A stretch of 64,000 nucleotides of DNA from the NCBI RefSeq assembly GCF_006364715.1, contig NZ_CP040984.1:124001-188000 (forward strand), in the 5' to 3' direction. Under the pieces are notes generated by a model that was given only the letters and a program-made list of their open reading frames with translations, was not told the DNA's origin and ran no database searches. Positions 1 to 8,192 of this stretch are shown in pieces. This DNA comes from Candidatus Methylopumilus planktonicus. Its GTDB lineage: Bacteria > Pseudomonadota > Gammaproteobacteria > Burkholderiales > Methylophilaceae. Within the stretch, counting starts at the first letter, position 1. Every line of letters begins with the position of its first letter. The position numbers and the translations under genes were made by a program.

Positions 1-2
1 AA

Positions 3-470
3 TGGCTAAAAATGAACTCTAAAAAAAATGCGCTGATTGAGACGCTTGCATGTAAATTAGAAGTTTCCACAAATCAACCAACCCAAGCATTAAATCATTA
101 TTTAAAAGCGCTAAATATATACCCTAACTATCGAGCTTTAATTTATGGACTAGCAGAACATTACCTAATGGCAAATGAACCTGAAAAATCTGTCAGACTT
201 ATTAATGAAAAGCTAAATACTTATCCTGAAGATAGCTATTTCTATGAATTACTTTCGAAGGCTTATGCAAAAGAAGGAAAAGAATTGCTTCAATATCAAG
301 CTCAATCCGAGGCTTACTATCGTAAATTTAATTTACCAAGAGCAATAGAGCAAATGGACTTCGCCGCTAAATCTAAAGACGGTAATTTTTATCAAAAATC
401 GATTGTGGAGTCGCGCTTAAAACAACTTAAATTTGAGAGTAGCTTCGAAGATATTAAAGATAAAAAATAA
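3..470 (+). CDS. bepA: BepA-like M48 protease/TPR protein, C-terminal part (5' truncated by window edge)
   Basis: The frame is open back to base 3, so the gene begins before the window. What is visible is the TPR-rich C-terminal half of a periplasmic M48-family metalloprotease/chaperone of the BepA (YfgC) type, which helps LptD and BAM assembly at the outer membrane. The helical repeat pattern and the ending (a Q-A-x-x-E-A-Y-Y segment, then R-A-I-E-Q-x-x-x-A, then an E-x-R-L-K tail) match my memory of the BepA C-terminus. The HExxH catalytic region is outside the window, so the protease assignment is inference. An ATG at base 12 is an internal Met, not a convincing start, because no ribosome binding site precedes it. 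Confidence 0.72.
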   Translation, partial: WLKMNSKKNALIETLACKLEVSTNQPTQALNHYLKALNIYPNYRALIYGLAEHYLMANEPEKSVRLINEKLNTYPEDSYFYELLSKAYAKEGKELLQYQAQSEAYYRKFNLPRAIEQMDFAAKSKDGNFYQKSIVESRLKQLKFESSFEDIKDKK

Positions 471-554
471 AAAACATATTTTCTATCTTCTTTAAATCTG
501 AAATATTATTTACTTTGATAAGTAAAATAAATCATATTTATAATAAGAATTGAT

Positions 555-583
555 TTTACATATGTAATTGACCTACCTATAAT
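555..583 (+). promoter_or_regulatory. sigma70-type promoter for ahpC
   Basis: TTTACA at 555-560 and a perfect TATAAT at 578-583 are separated by 17 bases, 35 bases before the ahpC start. An AAGGAG ribosome binding site (607-612) follows. ahpCF is commonly activated by OxyR, but I could not see a convincing four-element OxyR box in 471-555. Confidence 0.6.
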
Positions 584-618
584 CATCATTTTTAAACCAA
601 CCAAAGAAGGAGAAGGCG

Positions 619-1185
619 ATGTCTTCGTTAGTTAATACTGAAGTAAAACCGTTTAAAGCAACAGCATTTCACAATGGTAAGTTCGTTGATGTTACAGAAG
701 CAAATCTTAAAGGTAAATGGTCAGTTGTAATTTTTATGCCAGCTGCATTTACATTCAATTGCCCAACAGAAGTTGAAGATGCTGCTGATCATTATGCAGA
801 ATTTCAAAAAGTTGGTGCAGAAGTCTATATCGTGACGACTGACACTCATTTTTCGCATAAAGTTTGGCACGAAACTTCACCAGCAGTTGGTAAGTCAAAA
901 TTTCCATTAGTTGGAGATCCTACACATCAATTAACACGTGCATTCGAAGTACATATTGATGAAGAAGGCCTTGCCTTACGTGGTACTTTTATTATCAATC
1001 CAAAGGGCGAAATTAAAACCATGGAAGTGCATGACAATGCGATAGCTCGTGATGTCAAAGAAACATTACGTAAACTTAAAGCCGCACAATATGTAGCTAA
1101 TAATCCAGGCCAAGTATGTCCGGCTAAATGGCAAGAGGGCGCTAAAACAATAGCTCCATCACTAGATCTCGTAGGCAAGATCTAA
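619..1185 (+). CDS. ahpC: alkyl hydroperoxide reductase subunit C (2-Cys peroxiredoxin)
   Basis: Cytoplasmic typical 2-Cys peroxiredoxin that reduces H2O2 and organic peroxides. The peroxidatic Cys48 sits in F-T-F-N-C-P-T-E, the resolving Cys167 in Q-V-C-P-A-K-W, and the conserved active-site Arg is at 121 (L-R-G-T-F). The length of 188 residues is normal for AhpC. The start is fixed by AAGGAG seven bases upstream. The product is recycled by AhpF, encoded 64 bases downstream; a GC-rich hairpin lies between the two genes. Confidence is high from whole-length family resemblance. Confidence 0.97.
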   Translation: MSSLVNTEVKPFKATAFHNGKFVDVTEANLKGKWSVVIFMPAAFTFNCPTEVEDAADHYAEFQKVGAEVYIVTTDTHFSHKVWHETSPAVGKSKFPLVGDPTHQLTRAFEVHIDEEGLALRGTFIINPKGEIKTMEVHDNAIARDVKETLRKLKAAQYVANNPGQVCPAKWQEGAKTIAPSLDLVGKI

Positions 1186-1201
1186 TCACAAAAAAATGAA
1201 A

Positions 1202-1222
1202 CCCAGGCCATAAGGGCCTGGG
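1202..1222 (+). terminator. intercistronic hairpin between ahpC and ahpF
   Basis: CCCAGGCC (1202-1209) pairs perfectly with GGCCTGGG (1215-1222) around a 5-base loop; the flanks ATGAAA and TTTCAT can extend the stem. There is no good U-tract, so it may be a partial terminator or an mRNA 3'-end protector that lets AhpC be made in excess of AhpF. Confidence 0.6.
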
Positions 1223-1249
1223 AATTTCATAAACATCTTAGGTAAATAA

Positions 1250-2803
1250 ATGGCTCTCGATATAACAATTAAAAATCAATTACAAGATTACATGACTAGG
1301 CTTGTCAATCCGATCAAGCTTTTGGCAAATCTTGACGAGACCGCTTCATCTCAAGAAATGCTCGAGATGTTAGAAGAAGTTGCTTCTTTGTCAGAAAAAA
1401 TAACTTTAAATAAAGAAACAGATGTTTCTAAAAGAATTCCCTCTTTTGAAGTCAATCGAGAGATTGATGTTACGGGTATAACTTTCGCAGGCATTCCCTC
1501 GGGACATGAATTTACGTCATTTGTGTTGGCTTTGCTCCAGGCAGGGGGCCATCCATTAAAGATAGATGCTGAAAAAATAGAGCAAATTAAGAATATTCAA
1601 GGCAATTTTCATTTTGAAACATATATTTCATTGAGTTGCCATAATTGTCCTGATGTTGTTCAAGCGCTGAATGCAATGTCTATTATTAATTCAAACATTT
1701 CGCACGTCATGATAGATGGCGCATTATTTCAGAAGGAAGTAGAAGATAAACAAATTATGGCTGTACCTACTATCTTTCTTAACGACAAGCCTTTTGGTCA
1801 AGGAAGAATGGAGCTTGATGAAATTGTAAATAAGATCGATTCAAGTGCTAGCTTAAAAGAAGCTGAGAAAATTTCCAAAAAAGAGACATACGATATTTTA
1901 ATTGTTGGCGGTGGTCCAGCTGGAGCTTCAGCTGCTGTATATAGTGCACGAAAAGGCCTTCGAACAGGAATCGTGTCCGAGCGTTTTGGTGGGCAAGTGA
2001 TGGATACTTTAGGCATAGAAAATTTTATTTCAGTCAAAGCTACAGAAGGGCCAAAATTAGTAACAGCTCTTGAAGAACACGTGAAGGAATACGATGTTGA
2101 TATTATGAATTTACAGCGTGCAAAGAGTATTCAAAAAAATGATGAAAATGCTTTATTTGAAGTAGAGCTAGAAAATGGTGGAAAGCTTAAAAGCAAATCA
2201 GTGATTATTGCAACAGGTGCAAGATGGAGGGAATTAAATGTTCCTGGCGAAAAAGAATTTAAAGGTAAAGGTGTAGCTTATTGCCCACATTGCGATGGAC
2301 CTTTATTTAAAGGTAAACACGTTGCAGTCATAGGCGGAGGAAACTCTGGCGTTGAGGCTACTATTGATCTTGCAAATATCGTAGGGCATGTCACGCTTTT
2401 TGAATTTGCCCCAGAACTCAAAGCTGACGATATCTTACAAAAGAGACTCTATAGCTTGCCAAATGTAGATGTCATATTAAATGCACAAACATTGGAAGTC
2501 CTTGGCACTGATAAAGTGAATAGCATGATTTATCTTGATCGAAAAACAAACGAAAAGAAAACGATCTCACTTGAAGGCATTTTTATTCAAATTGGACTTT
2601 TGCCAAATACTGACTTTGTAAAAAATACTGTAGATCTCTCTAAGTTTGGAGAAATTATTATTGATAGCCATGGGCAATCTTCATTGAAAGGACTATTCGC
2701 AGCCGGGGATGCAACTACCGTGCCTTATAAACAGATTATTATTGCAATGAGCGAGGGCGCTAAAGCTTCTTTAGGAGCTTTTGATTACTTGATTCGCCAA
2801 TAA
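1250..2803 (+). CDS. ahpF: alkyl hydroperoxide reductase subunit F (NADH:peroxiredoxin reductase)
   Basis: Flavoprotein that passes electrons from NADH to AhpC. The N-terminal tandem thioredoxin-like domain (about residues 1-200) carries the C130-H-N-C133 redox centre. The FAD-binding GGGPAG is at 220-225, the thioredoxin-reductase-type C345-P-H-C348 comes next, and a second dinucleotide site, GGGNSG, is at 362-367. The length of 517 residues is typical. The gene forms an operon with ahpC. It ends inside a hairpin shared with the convergent hda gene. Confidence 0.97.
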   Translation: MALDITIKNQLQDYMTRLVNPIKLLANLDETASSQEMLEMLEEVASLSEKITLNKETDVSKRIPSFEVNREIDVTGITFAGIPSGHEFTSFVLALLQAGGHPLKIDAEKIEQIKNIQGNFHFETYISLSCHNCPDVVQALNAMSIINSNISHVMIDGALFQKEVEDKQIMAVPTIFLNDKPFGQGRMELDEIVNKIDSSASLKEAEKISKKETYDILIVGGGPAGASAAVYSARKGLRTGIVSERFGGQVMDTLGIENFISVKATEGPKLVTALEEHVKEYDVDIMNLQRAKSIQKNDENALFEVELENGGKLKSKSVIIATGARWRELNVPGEKEFKGKGVAYCPHCDGPLFKGKHVAVIGGGNSGVEATIDLANIVGHVTLFEFAPELKADDILQKRLYSLPNVDVILNAQTLEVLGTDKVNSMIYLDRKTNEKKTISLEGIFIQIGLLPNTDFVKNTVDLSKFGEIIIDSHGQSSLKGLFAAGDATTVPYKQIIIAMSEGAKASLGAFDYLIRQ

Positions 2804-2820
2804 GTTTATATCTTATTGGC
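2796..2820. terminator. bidirectional stem-loop between ahpF and hda
   Basis: GCCAATAAG (2796-2804) is the exact reverse complement of CTTATTGGC (2812-2820), with a 7-base loop. The ahpF stop TAA lies in the left arm and the hda stop (complement of TTA, 2806-2808) starts in the loop, so one 9-bp hairpin serves both converging genes. The U-tracts are weak. Confidence 0.6.
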
Positions 2821-3408
2821 TGCAATAATTTCTTTAAGCAGCGGAAGAGTAATAGGCCTTTTGTAACTTAAAGACCATTTATCTAAATCCTCTAAAATAG
2901 AAAATAAATTTGGCATATCTCTTTTTAGATACCTTAAGCAATAGTCAATAATATCCGTGTTAAGTTTTATACCTCTTTCATCAGCGTGTCTTAGCAGTGC
3001 TAACTTTTTTTCTTCGTCTGAAAGAGCTATCACTTCATAAGTTACTCCCCAAGCAAGCCTAGTTGCTAAATCATCTCTTAATTTCATCTGGAGCGGTGAA
3101 TAAAGGCCTGACACCAACATGTTCTGATGAGATTCTTTGCATCGATTATATGTGTTGAATAATTCAATTTGACCTGAGTCATCAAGCAAATGAACATCAT
3201 CATGAATCACAAATCCGTGATCAGAAGCAATATGAGCCAAATGAGATTTGCCCGAACCTTCGTTACCCCAAAGATAAATGAATTGAATAGGCAGTTTATG
3301 AGAGATGATTTGCTTTAAGGTGTGAATCACTTCGATATTTTGACCAACCACAAAATTTTCAAAAGATTGTTTTGGGGCAGGAGATAGAGCTAATAGCATC
3401 TGTTTCAT
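2806..3408 (-). CDS. hda: DnaA regulatory inactivator Hda
   Basis: DnaA-homologous AAA+ protein that, with the DNA-loaded beta clamp, stimulates ATP hydrolysis by DnaA and so limits re-initiation. The N-terminus carries a clamp-binding-like Q-M-L-L-A-L (residues 3-8). The Walker A motif G-N-E-G-S-G-K-S is at 48-55, and an H-D-D sequence follows in the Walker B region. The length of 200 residues is slightly below the usual 220-235, and the C-terminal DnaA DNA-binding domain is absent, as expected for Hda. It is divergent from purM, the usual betaproteobacterial arrangement. Confidence 0.9.
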   Translation of the reverse strand: MKQMLLALSPAPKQSFENFVVGQNIEVIHTLKQIISHKLPIQFIYLWGNEGSGKSHLAHIASDHGFVIHDDVHLLDDSGQIELFNTYNRCKESHQNMLVSGLYSPLQMKLRDDLATRLAWGVTYEVIALSDEEKKLALLRHADERGIKLNTDIIDYCLRYLKRDMPNLFSILEDLDKWSLSYKRPITLPLLKEIIAANKI

Positions 3409-3530
3409 GTCTATGAGAAAGCTTATTTAGGTAAAGATAGCCTTAATTATGCACATCTTTAAAATATATTTCGGTTAAAATTTCAATTATAACGACTAAC
3501 CCAAAAGTTTAATGAAAGAGAGCTAATCTT

Positions 3531-4586
3531 TTGAATAAAGATGATACAAGAAAAGATAATCAATCCATCACTTATAGAGATGCAGGGGTAGATATTGAGG
3601 CGGGGGATGCGCTTGTTGAAAGAATCAAGCCATTTGCAAAAAAAACTATGCGAGCCGAGGTTTTGGGGGGTATTGGAGGTTTTGGGTCTTTGTTTGAAGT
3701 ACCTAAAAAATATAAAGAGCCTGTCCTAGTTTCCGGTACAGATGGGGTAGGCACAAAACTTAAATTGGCATTCGAACTAAATAAACATGACACAGTTGGG
3801 ATTGATTTAGTTGCCATGAGTGTTAACGATATATTAGTGCAAGGCGCTGAACCTTTATTTTTTCTTGATTATTTTGCATGTGGCAAACTTGACGTGGAAA
3901 CAGCATCGCAGGTTATTAAAGGTATTGCAGATGGCTGTGCTCAGTCTGGATGTGCGCTTGTGGGTGGAGAAACAGCAGAAATGCCAGGCATGTATCCTGA
4001 AGGCGAGTATGATTTAGCTGGTTTTGCAGTAGGCGTTGTAGAAAAAAGTGAAATCATTGATGGCAAAACAATTAGATCTGGCGATGCAGTTATTGGCCTT
4101 GCATCTAGCGGAGCTCATTCAAACGGATATTCGCTGATTAGGAAAATTATTAGTAATGAAAAGGTTGATTTTTCATCGCCTTTTGATGGAAAAACATTAA
4201 GAGATATTGTAATGGAACCCACTAAACTCTATGTCAAATCTATTCTTAAGCTTAAAGAGACAATCAAGATTAAAGGTATGGCCCATATCACGGGCGGAGG
4301 CATTACAGAAAATATCCCACGGATTTTAGGGGAAGATTTAATAGCGGAAATTCAATCATCAAGCTGGCCACTGCCAAAACTTTTTCAATGGCTACAAGAT
4401 AAAGGAAATATTTCTAGTGCAGAACTTTATCGCACATTTAATTGTGGAATAGGTATGGCTATTATTCTTGACCAAAAAGATGTAGCTCGTGCAAAGGAAA
4501 TCTTAGAAGAATCACATGAGACTGTTTACGAGATAGGTATCATTAGAAAACGTGAAGCTAATGAACATCCTACTATGGTGATTTAA
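3531..4586 (+). CDS. purM: phosphoribosylformylglycinamidine cyclo-ligase (AIR synthetase)
   Basis: Fifth step of purine biosynthesis: ATP-dependent closure of the imidazole ring from FGAM to AIR. Family motifs are S-G-T-D-G-V-G-T-K-L (68-77) and G-G-E-T-A-E-M-P-G-M-Y (145-155). The length of 351 residues is normal. The start is TTG: an ATG at 3512 runs into a stop within five codons, and the N-terminal block S-I-T-Y-R-D-A-G-V-D aligns with other PurM starts. In many relatives purN follows purM; here two DUF3108 genes follow instead. Confidence 0.96.
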   Translation: MNKDDTRKDNQSITYRDAGVDIEAGDALVERIKPFAKKTMRAEVLGGIGGFGSLFEVPKKYKEPVLVSGTDGVGTKLKLAFELNKHDTVGIDLVAMSVNDILVQGAEPLFFLDYFACGKLDVETASQVIKGIADGCAQSGCALVGGETAEMPGMYPEGEYDLAGFAVGVVEKSEIIDGKTIRSGDAVIGLASSGAHSNGYSLIRKIISNEKVDFSSPFDGKTLRDIVMEPTKLYVKSILKLKETIKIKGMAHITGGGITENIPRILGEDLIAEIQSSSWPLPKLFQWLQDKGNISSAELYRTFNCGIGMAIILDQKDVARAKEILEESHETVYEIGIIRKREANEHPTMVI

Positions 4587-4593
4587 TTTAAAC

Positions 4594-5322
4594 ATGAAAA
4601 GATTATCGCCATTCAAAAAGTGGCTAGCAGTTTTTCTGTACTTATTTGGTACGATAGCTTTCTCAAAAGAACTCCCCAATATTTTAGAGTTGAAATACGA
4701 ACTCACCCAAAACGGGGAGCCACTCGGTACAGTCATTGAAAAATTTATAATTGATGAGGCAGGTAACTATCATATAGAGAGCATTACAAAAGGGATTGGT
4801 CTTTACGCTCTTTTTGGAGATCGCGTATTAATAAGTGAAGGTAAGATTTCATTTGAAGGTTTAAAGCCGAAACGCTTTGAAGTCCATCAAGGAAGTAATG
4901 CGAGTAAAAATGCAACCGTAGATTTTGATTGGGATAATCAAATATTAATAACTCGCTATAAAGGTAGTGAAACGAAAGAAAATATAGAAAATAAAACTCA
5001 AGATTTGATTAGTTACTTATATCAATTTAATTATGAAAATTTTGACGAATCTATGATTGAGTTTGTAGCAGCTACTGGTAAAAAATATAAAAAATACCAA
5101 TTCAGGGTTGTGGACAAAAAAGTCGAACTTTCATTAGGTAACGTAAATTTTGAGACCACCTCAATTCAAAGTATCGCCGAAAAAGATGGCAAGCCAGAAA
5201 CTCAAATATGGTTGAACAATAAGCTTTATAGGCTGCCTATTCGTATTCGCTACCAGGAAAAAAATGGCTCAACATTAGAGCAAAATTTGGTGCAGGCAAA
5301 TATAGATCTCAATGGACTTTAA
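4594..5322 (+). CDS. DUF3108 family secreted protein (first of pair)
   Basis: 242-residue exported protein of unknown function. Residues 1-24 look like a cleavable signal peptide (basic start, hydrophobic core, small residues before K-E-L-P). The rest is predicted beta-rich and matches my recollection of the DUF3108 domain, including the pattern G-L-K-P-K-R-F, then D-F-D-W-x-x-x-x-I, then Q-D-L-I-S-Y-L-Y-Q-F. It starts 7 bases after purM and overlaps the next DUF3108 gene by 11 bases, so the two are probably co-translated. A periplasmic or outer-membrane-associated location is inference. Confidence 0.8.
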   Translation: MKRLSPFKKWLAVFLYLFGTIAFSKELPNILELKYELTQNGEPLGTVIEKFIIDEAGNYHIESITKGIGLYALFGDRVLISEGKISFEGLKPKRFEVHQGSNASKNATVDFDWDNQILITRYKGSETKENIENKTQDLISYLYQFNYENFDESMIEFVAATGKKYKKYQFRVVDKKVELSLGNVNFETTSIQSIAEKDGKPETQIWLNNKLYRLPIRIRYQEKNGSTLEQNLVQANIDLNGL

Positions 5323-6325
5323 TCGTATTAAAAAATTACTGAAAAGTAATCATGTAAAATTTTTGTCAGCTATTTTTGTTTCAATTTTAATTCATCTTTT
5401 TTTATTAGGCGGTATCGATATATATAACCCATTCTTTTTAAAAGAGTCAGATAGTCTAAATATCGTTATTGTAAGTCATCTTGAAAGCCCTTTAAAAAAT
5501 GATCAATCAGAAGTAGCTCAAAAGAAATCATCTCCCCCTAAAAAGAGCATTAAGAAAAATAAGGAACTAGATAATAGTTCGATAAAAAAAGAGGAAGGCA
5601 AAGAAAATGATTTAGATCATAACCTTCAAGGCAATGATGTAACTCAAATTTCAAATGGAGAGGAAAAAAAAGAAATTCAATATAAAAAAGTGATTATTGA
5701 TTATCATGTAAGAAGAAGCCTAGATGGCTCAGCTATCGGCGCTGCAAAAACAATTTATTTACTAGATCAGGATAATCGCTACAGCATTAGGAATGAAGTT
5801 GAGGCAAAGGGGTTTGTATCTCTTTTTTATTGGAATAAATTAGTACAAACGAGCGATGGGTTTGTCACTTCAGAGGGCTTGAAGCCCCTCAATTATCATT
5901 ATCAATTTGGCAGCAAAATAGATAATGCTGCAGTATTTGATTGGGAATCTAAAAAAATAATTACAACAACGAATGGAAAAACAAATGAGTTTGAAATGCT
6001 AGAAGCTTCGCAAGATATGTTGAGTTTCATGTATCAATTCATGTTTGAACCCCCTTTAACAAAAATGAAACTGTTCATTACAAATGGTAAATCTTATAAG
6101 CCATATGATTATGCTTATATTGGAGATGAAATTATCGAAACTGACATTGATAAGATAGAAACTATGCATATAGCAAAATTTAATTACACTAACGAAGAAA
6201 GAATTGATCTATGGCTTGCAAAAGATTATAGATTTATTCCGATAAAGATAAGAAAAACAGAAAAAGATGGAAGTATCTTAGATCAATCCGCTAAAAAAAT
6301 AGAAATTGAAAGTTTAGGCTTATAA
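5312..6325 (+). CDS. DUF3108 protein with N-terminal membrane anchor and charged linker
   Basis: 337 residues in three parts: a basic start and one hydrophobic helix (about 17-36, F-L-S-A-I-F-V-S-I-L-I-H-L-F), a Lys/Glu/Pro-rich linker (about 60-125), and a C-terminal DUF3108 domain (about 130-337) with the same L-K-P-L-N-Y-H-Y-Q-F and F-D-W-E-S-K-K-I blocks as its upstream neighbour. The anchor-plus-linker resembles TonB/TolA-type proteins that cross the periplasm from the inner membrane. It overlaps the upstream gene by 11 bases. The function is not known to me. Confidence 0.8.
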   Translation: MDFNRIKKLLKSNHVKFLSAIFVSILIHLFLLGGIDIYNPFFLKESDSLNIVIVSHLESPLKNDQSEVAQKKSSPPKKSIKKNKELDNSSIKKEEGKENDLDHNLQGNDVTQISNGEEKKEIQYKKVIIDYHVRRSLDGSAIGAAKTIYLLDQDNRYSIRNEVEAKGFVSLFYWNKLVQTSDGFVTSEGLKPLNYHYQFGSKIDNAAVFDWESKKIITTTNGKTNEFEMLEASQDMLSFMYQFMFEPPLTKMKLFITNGKSYKPYDYAYIGDEIIETDIDKIETMHIAKFNYTNEERIDLWLAKDYRFIPIKIRKTEKDGSILDQSAKKIEIESLGL

Positions 6326-6327
6326 AT

Positions 6328-7584
6328 ATGTTAAATCTAAATTTGATACAGCACTGTGCAAATATCTTGGGTGAAATATTAGATTTTCATGGCCCTGCAG
6401 ATATGAAATTGAGTAATTATTATAGGGAACATGGTGAACTTGGCCAAAAAGATAGGGGAGAAATCGCTGAATGTATCTACGGCATCATTAGGCGGCTCAG
6501 ATTTTTAAAGAAAATAAATGAAGACGATAGTAATTATAAAAAGCTAGTGATTGCTTGGCTAATCAAAACTGAAGGTAGAAGTATTCGTGAACTTGAGCAT
6601 GGGCTCAGTAAAGATGAAATTGAGTGGGCTAAATCACTAAAATCAAGAGAAACTGAAAACTATACCTGGCCTGAGAAATTAAGCTTGCCAGATTGGCTTT
6701 GGGATTTATTGGTTGAACAGTATGGCTTAGAAGAAGCAATAGATCTAGGAAGAAGTTTCCTTGAGCCAGCTAAATTAGATATGAGAGTTAATACAATAAA
6801 AATAAGTCGAGATGATCTAGTTGATCAGCTTGCAAAAGAAATAGCCGATATTGAGGTTATGACTTATTCACCATCGGGGATCAGAATTGCGCGGGGAACG
6901 TCATTAAGTCGCAATAAATTATTTTTAGAAGGAAAGATTGAAGTTCAAGATGAAAGTAGTCAAATACTAAGTTTCCTGGCAGATGCAAAAAGAGGAATGA
7001 TGGTTGCAGATTTTTGTGCTGGCGCAGGAGGCAAGAGTTTGGCAATAGGTGCCATTATGAAAAATACGGGACGTATATATGCTTATGATATTTCTGAAAA
7101 AAGAATTATTAATTTAGGTAAGCGACTGAAAAAATCTGGATTATCTAACTTATTTGCACAAAAAATTAAAAATGAAAAAGACGCAAAGTTAAAAAAATTA
7201 CATGGAAAATTTGATCGAGTGCTTGCTGACGTTCCTTGCAGTGGCACTGGAACATTTAGAAGAAATCCAGATTTAAAATGGAAAAATTCTATTCAAGACT
7301 TAGACGAGCTTAACATGAAACAGCTAGCCATTCTAGATGAAGCTAAAAAACTAGTAAAAAAAGAAGGCCGATTAATTTATTCCACATGCAGCCTTTTAAA
7401 AAGAGAAAATGCGCTTATTATTGAAAGTTTTTTAGAGAAGAATAGAAATTTTAAAATAATTTCAGTTAATGATATTTTGATAAAAAATCAAATACCTCTT
7501 TCTACAGGCATTTTTTTGGAGCTGACTCCGAATAATCAGAAAACAGATGGATTTTTTGCGGCAGTATTAGAGCGTATTGATTAA
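6328..7584 (+). CDS. RsmB/NOP-family rRNA cytosine-C5 methyltransferase
   Basis: SAM-dependent m5C RNA methyltransferase. An N-terminal NusB-like helical region (about 1-140) precedes the Rossmann domain, with SAM motif F-C-A-G-A-G-G-K-S (229-237). Both family cysteines are present: P-C304-S-G-T-G-T and S-T-C354-S-L. The length of 418 residues is close to that of E. coli RsmB (16S C967). Most likely it modifies 16S rRNA, but a paralogue elsewhere in the genome could be the true RsmB, so I leave the symbol blank. It follows the DUF3108 pair by two bases. Confidence 0.88.
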   Translation: MLNLNLIQHCANILGEILDFHGPADMKLSNYYREHGELGQKDRGEIAECIYGIIRRLRFLKKINEDDSNYKKLVIAWLIKTEGRSIRELEHGLSKDEIEWAKSLKSRETENYTWPEKLSLPDWLWDLLVEQYGLEEAIDLGRSFLEPAKLDMRVNTIKISRDDLVDQLAKEIADIEVMTYSPSGIRIARGTSLSRNKLFLEGKIEVQDESSQILSFLADAKRGMMVADFCAGAGGKSLAIGAIMKNTGRIYAYDISEKRIINLGKRLKKSGLSNLFAQKIKNEKDAKLKKLHGKFDRVLADVPCSGTGTFRRNPDLKWKNSIQDLDELNMKQLAILDEAKKLVKKEGRLIYSTCSLLKRENALIIESFLEKNRNFKIISVNDILIKNQIPLSTGIFLELTPNNQKTDGFFAAVLERID

Positions 7585-7611
7585 AAAATTAACGTTTATA
7601 CTTTAATTTTT
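7584..7611. terminator. AT-only stem between convergent methyltransferase and ampD genes
   Basis: AAAAATTAA (7584-7592) and TTAATTTTT (7603-7611) form a 9-bp stem with a 10-base loop at the junction of two converging genes, and each arm gives a U-rich 3' end in one direction. No GC pairs are present, so the hairpin is weak. Confidence 0.35.
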
Positions 7612-8155
7612 CAGTGTAAAGTTCTATTTTTTTCCAGTCAAAGTAAGGCCCTGGATCTGTTTTTCGTGATGGCGAGATATCAGAGTGTCCCACAATAGAT
7701 TCAATCGGGTATTGTTTGACTATGCTTTGAATGAGTTTTTCTAGGCATTTGTACTGCTTAGATTCAAAGCTATCATAGTCGCTCCCTTCCAGTTCAATCC
7801 CAATCGAAAAATCATTGCAATTATTAACTTGATTCCAAGTCGACTCACCTGCATGCCACGCGCGATCTAAACATGACACAAATTGAATGAGCACACCATC
7901 TCTCCTAATTAGGAAATGAGATGATACTTTTAGGCCTGAGATAGATTTAAAGTATTCGTGACTGTCAGGGTTAAGTTTATTTGTAAATAAATCAATGATA
8001 TTATTGCCCCCATAAATTCCGGGTGGAAGACTAATGTTATGAATTACAATTAAATTAATATTAGACTTATTCGGTCTATTATCAAAGTTAGGCGATAATA
8101 TAACCTCTGCTTGTTTTGCAAATCCTGCATCGTTTATCAATAGAGATGAAAGCAT
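7589..8155 (-). CDS. ampD: 1,6-anhydro-N-acetylmuramyl-L-alanine amidase AmpD
   Basis: Cytoplasmic zinc amidase that removes the peptide from anhydromuropeptides during wall recycling. By alignment to AmpD, the zinc ligands are H39 (V-I-H-N), H157 (V-G-H-S-D) and D167 (T-D-P-G-P), with catalytic E121 (S-I-G-I-E-L-E-G) and K165. The length of 188 residues is typical and there is no signal peptide, which favours AmpD over the secreted AmiD. Whether any beta-lactamase regulation exists here cannot be judged. Confidence 0.95.
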   Translation of the reverse strand: MLSSLLINDAGFAKQAEVILSPNFDNRPNKSNINLIVIHNISLPPGIYGGNNIIDLFTNKLNPDSHEYFKSISGLKVSSHFLIRRDGVLIQFVSCLDRAWHAGESTWNQVNNCNDFSIGIELEGSDYDSFESKQYKCLEKLIQSIVKQYPIESIVGHSDISPSRKTDPGPYFDWKKIELYTEKLKYKR

Positions 8156-8192
8156 TGTTAATTTAAGTAGTATTTAAAATTAAAGGAATGAA

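Noticed and set aside
471..555. Possible OxyR operator upstream of ahpC
   Set aside because: I looked for the spaced ATAG/CTAT four-element pattern and found only isolated fragments, not a convincing site.
927..1178. Minus-strand frame inside ahpC
   Set aside because: It is fully antisense to a clear peroxiredoxin gene, has no ribosome binding site and no family resemblance.
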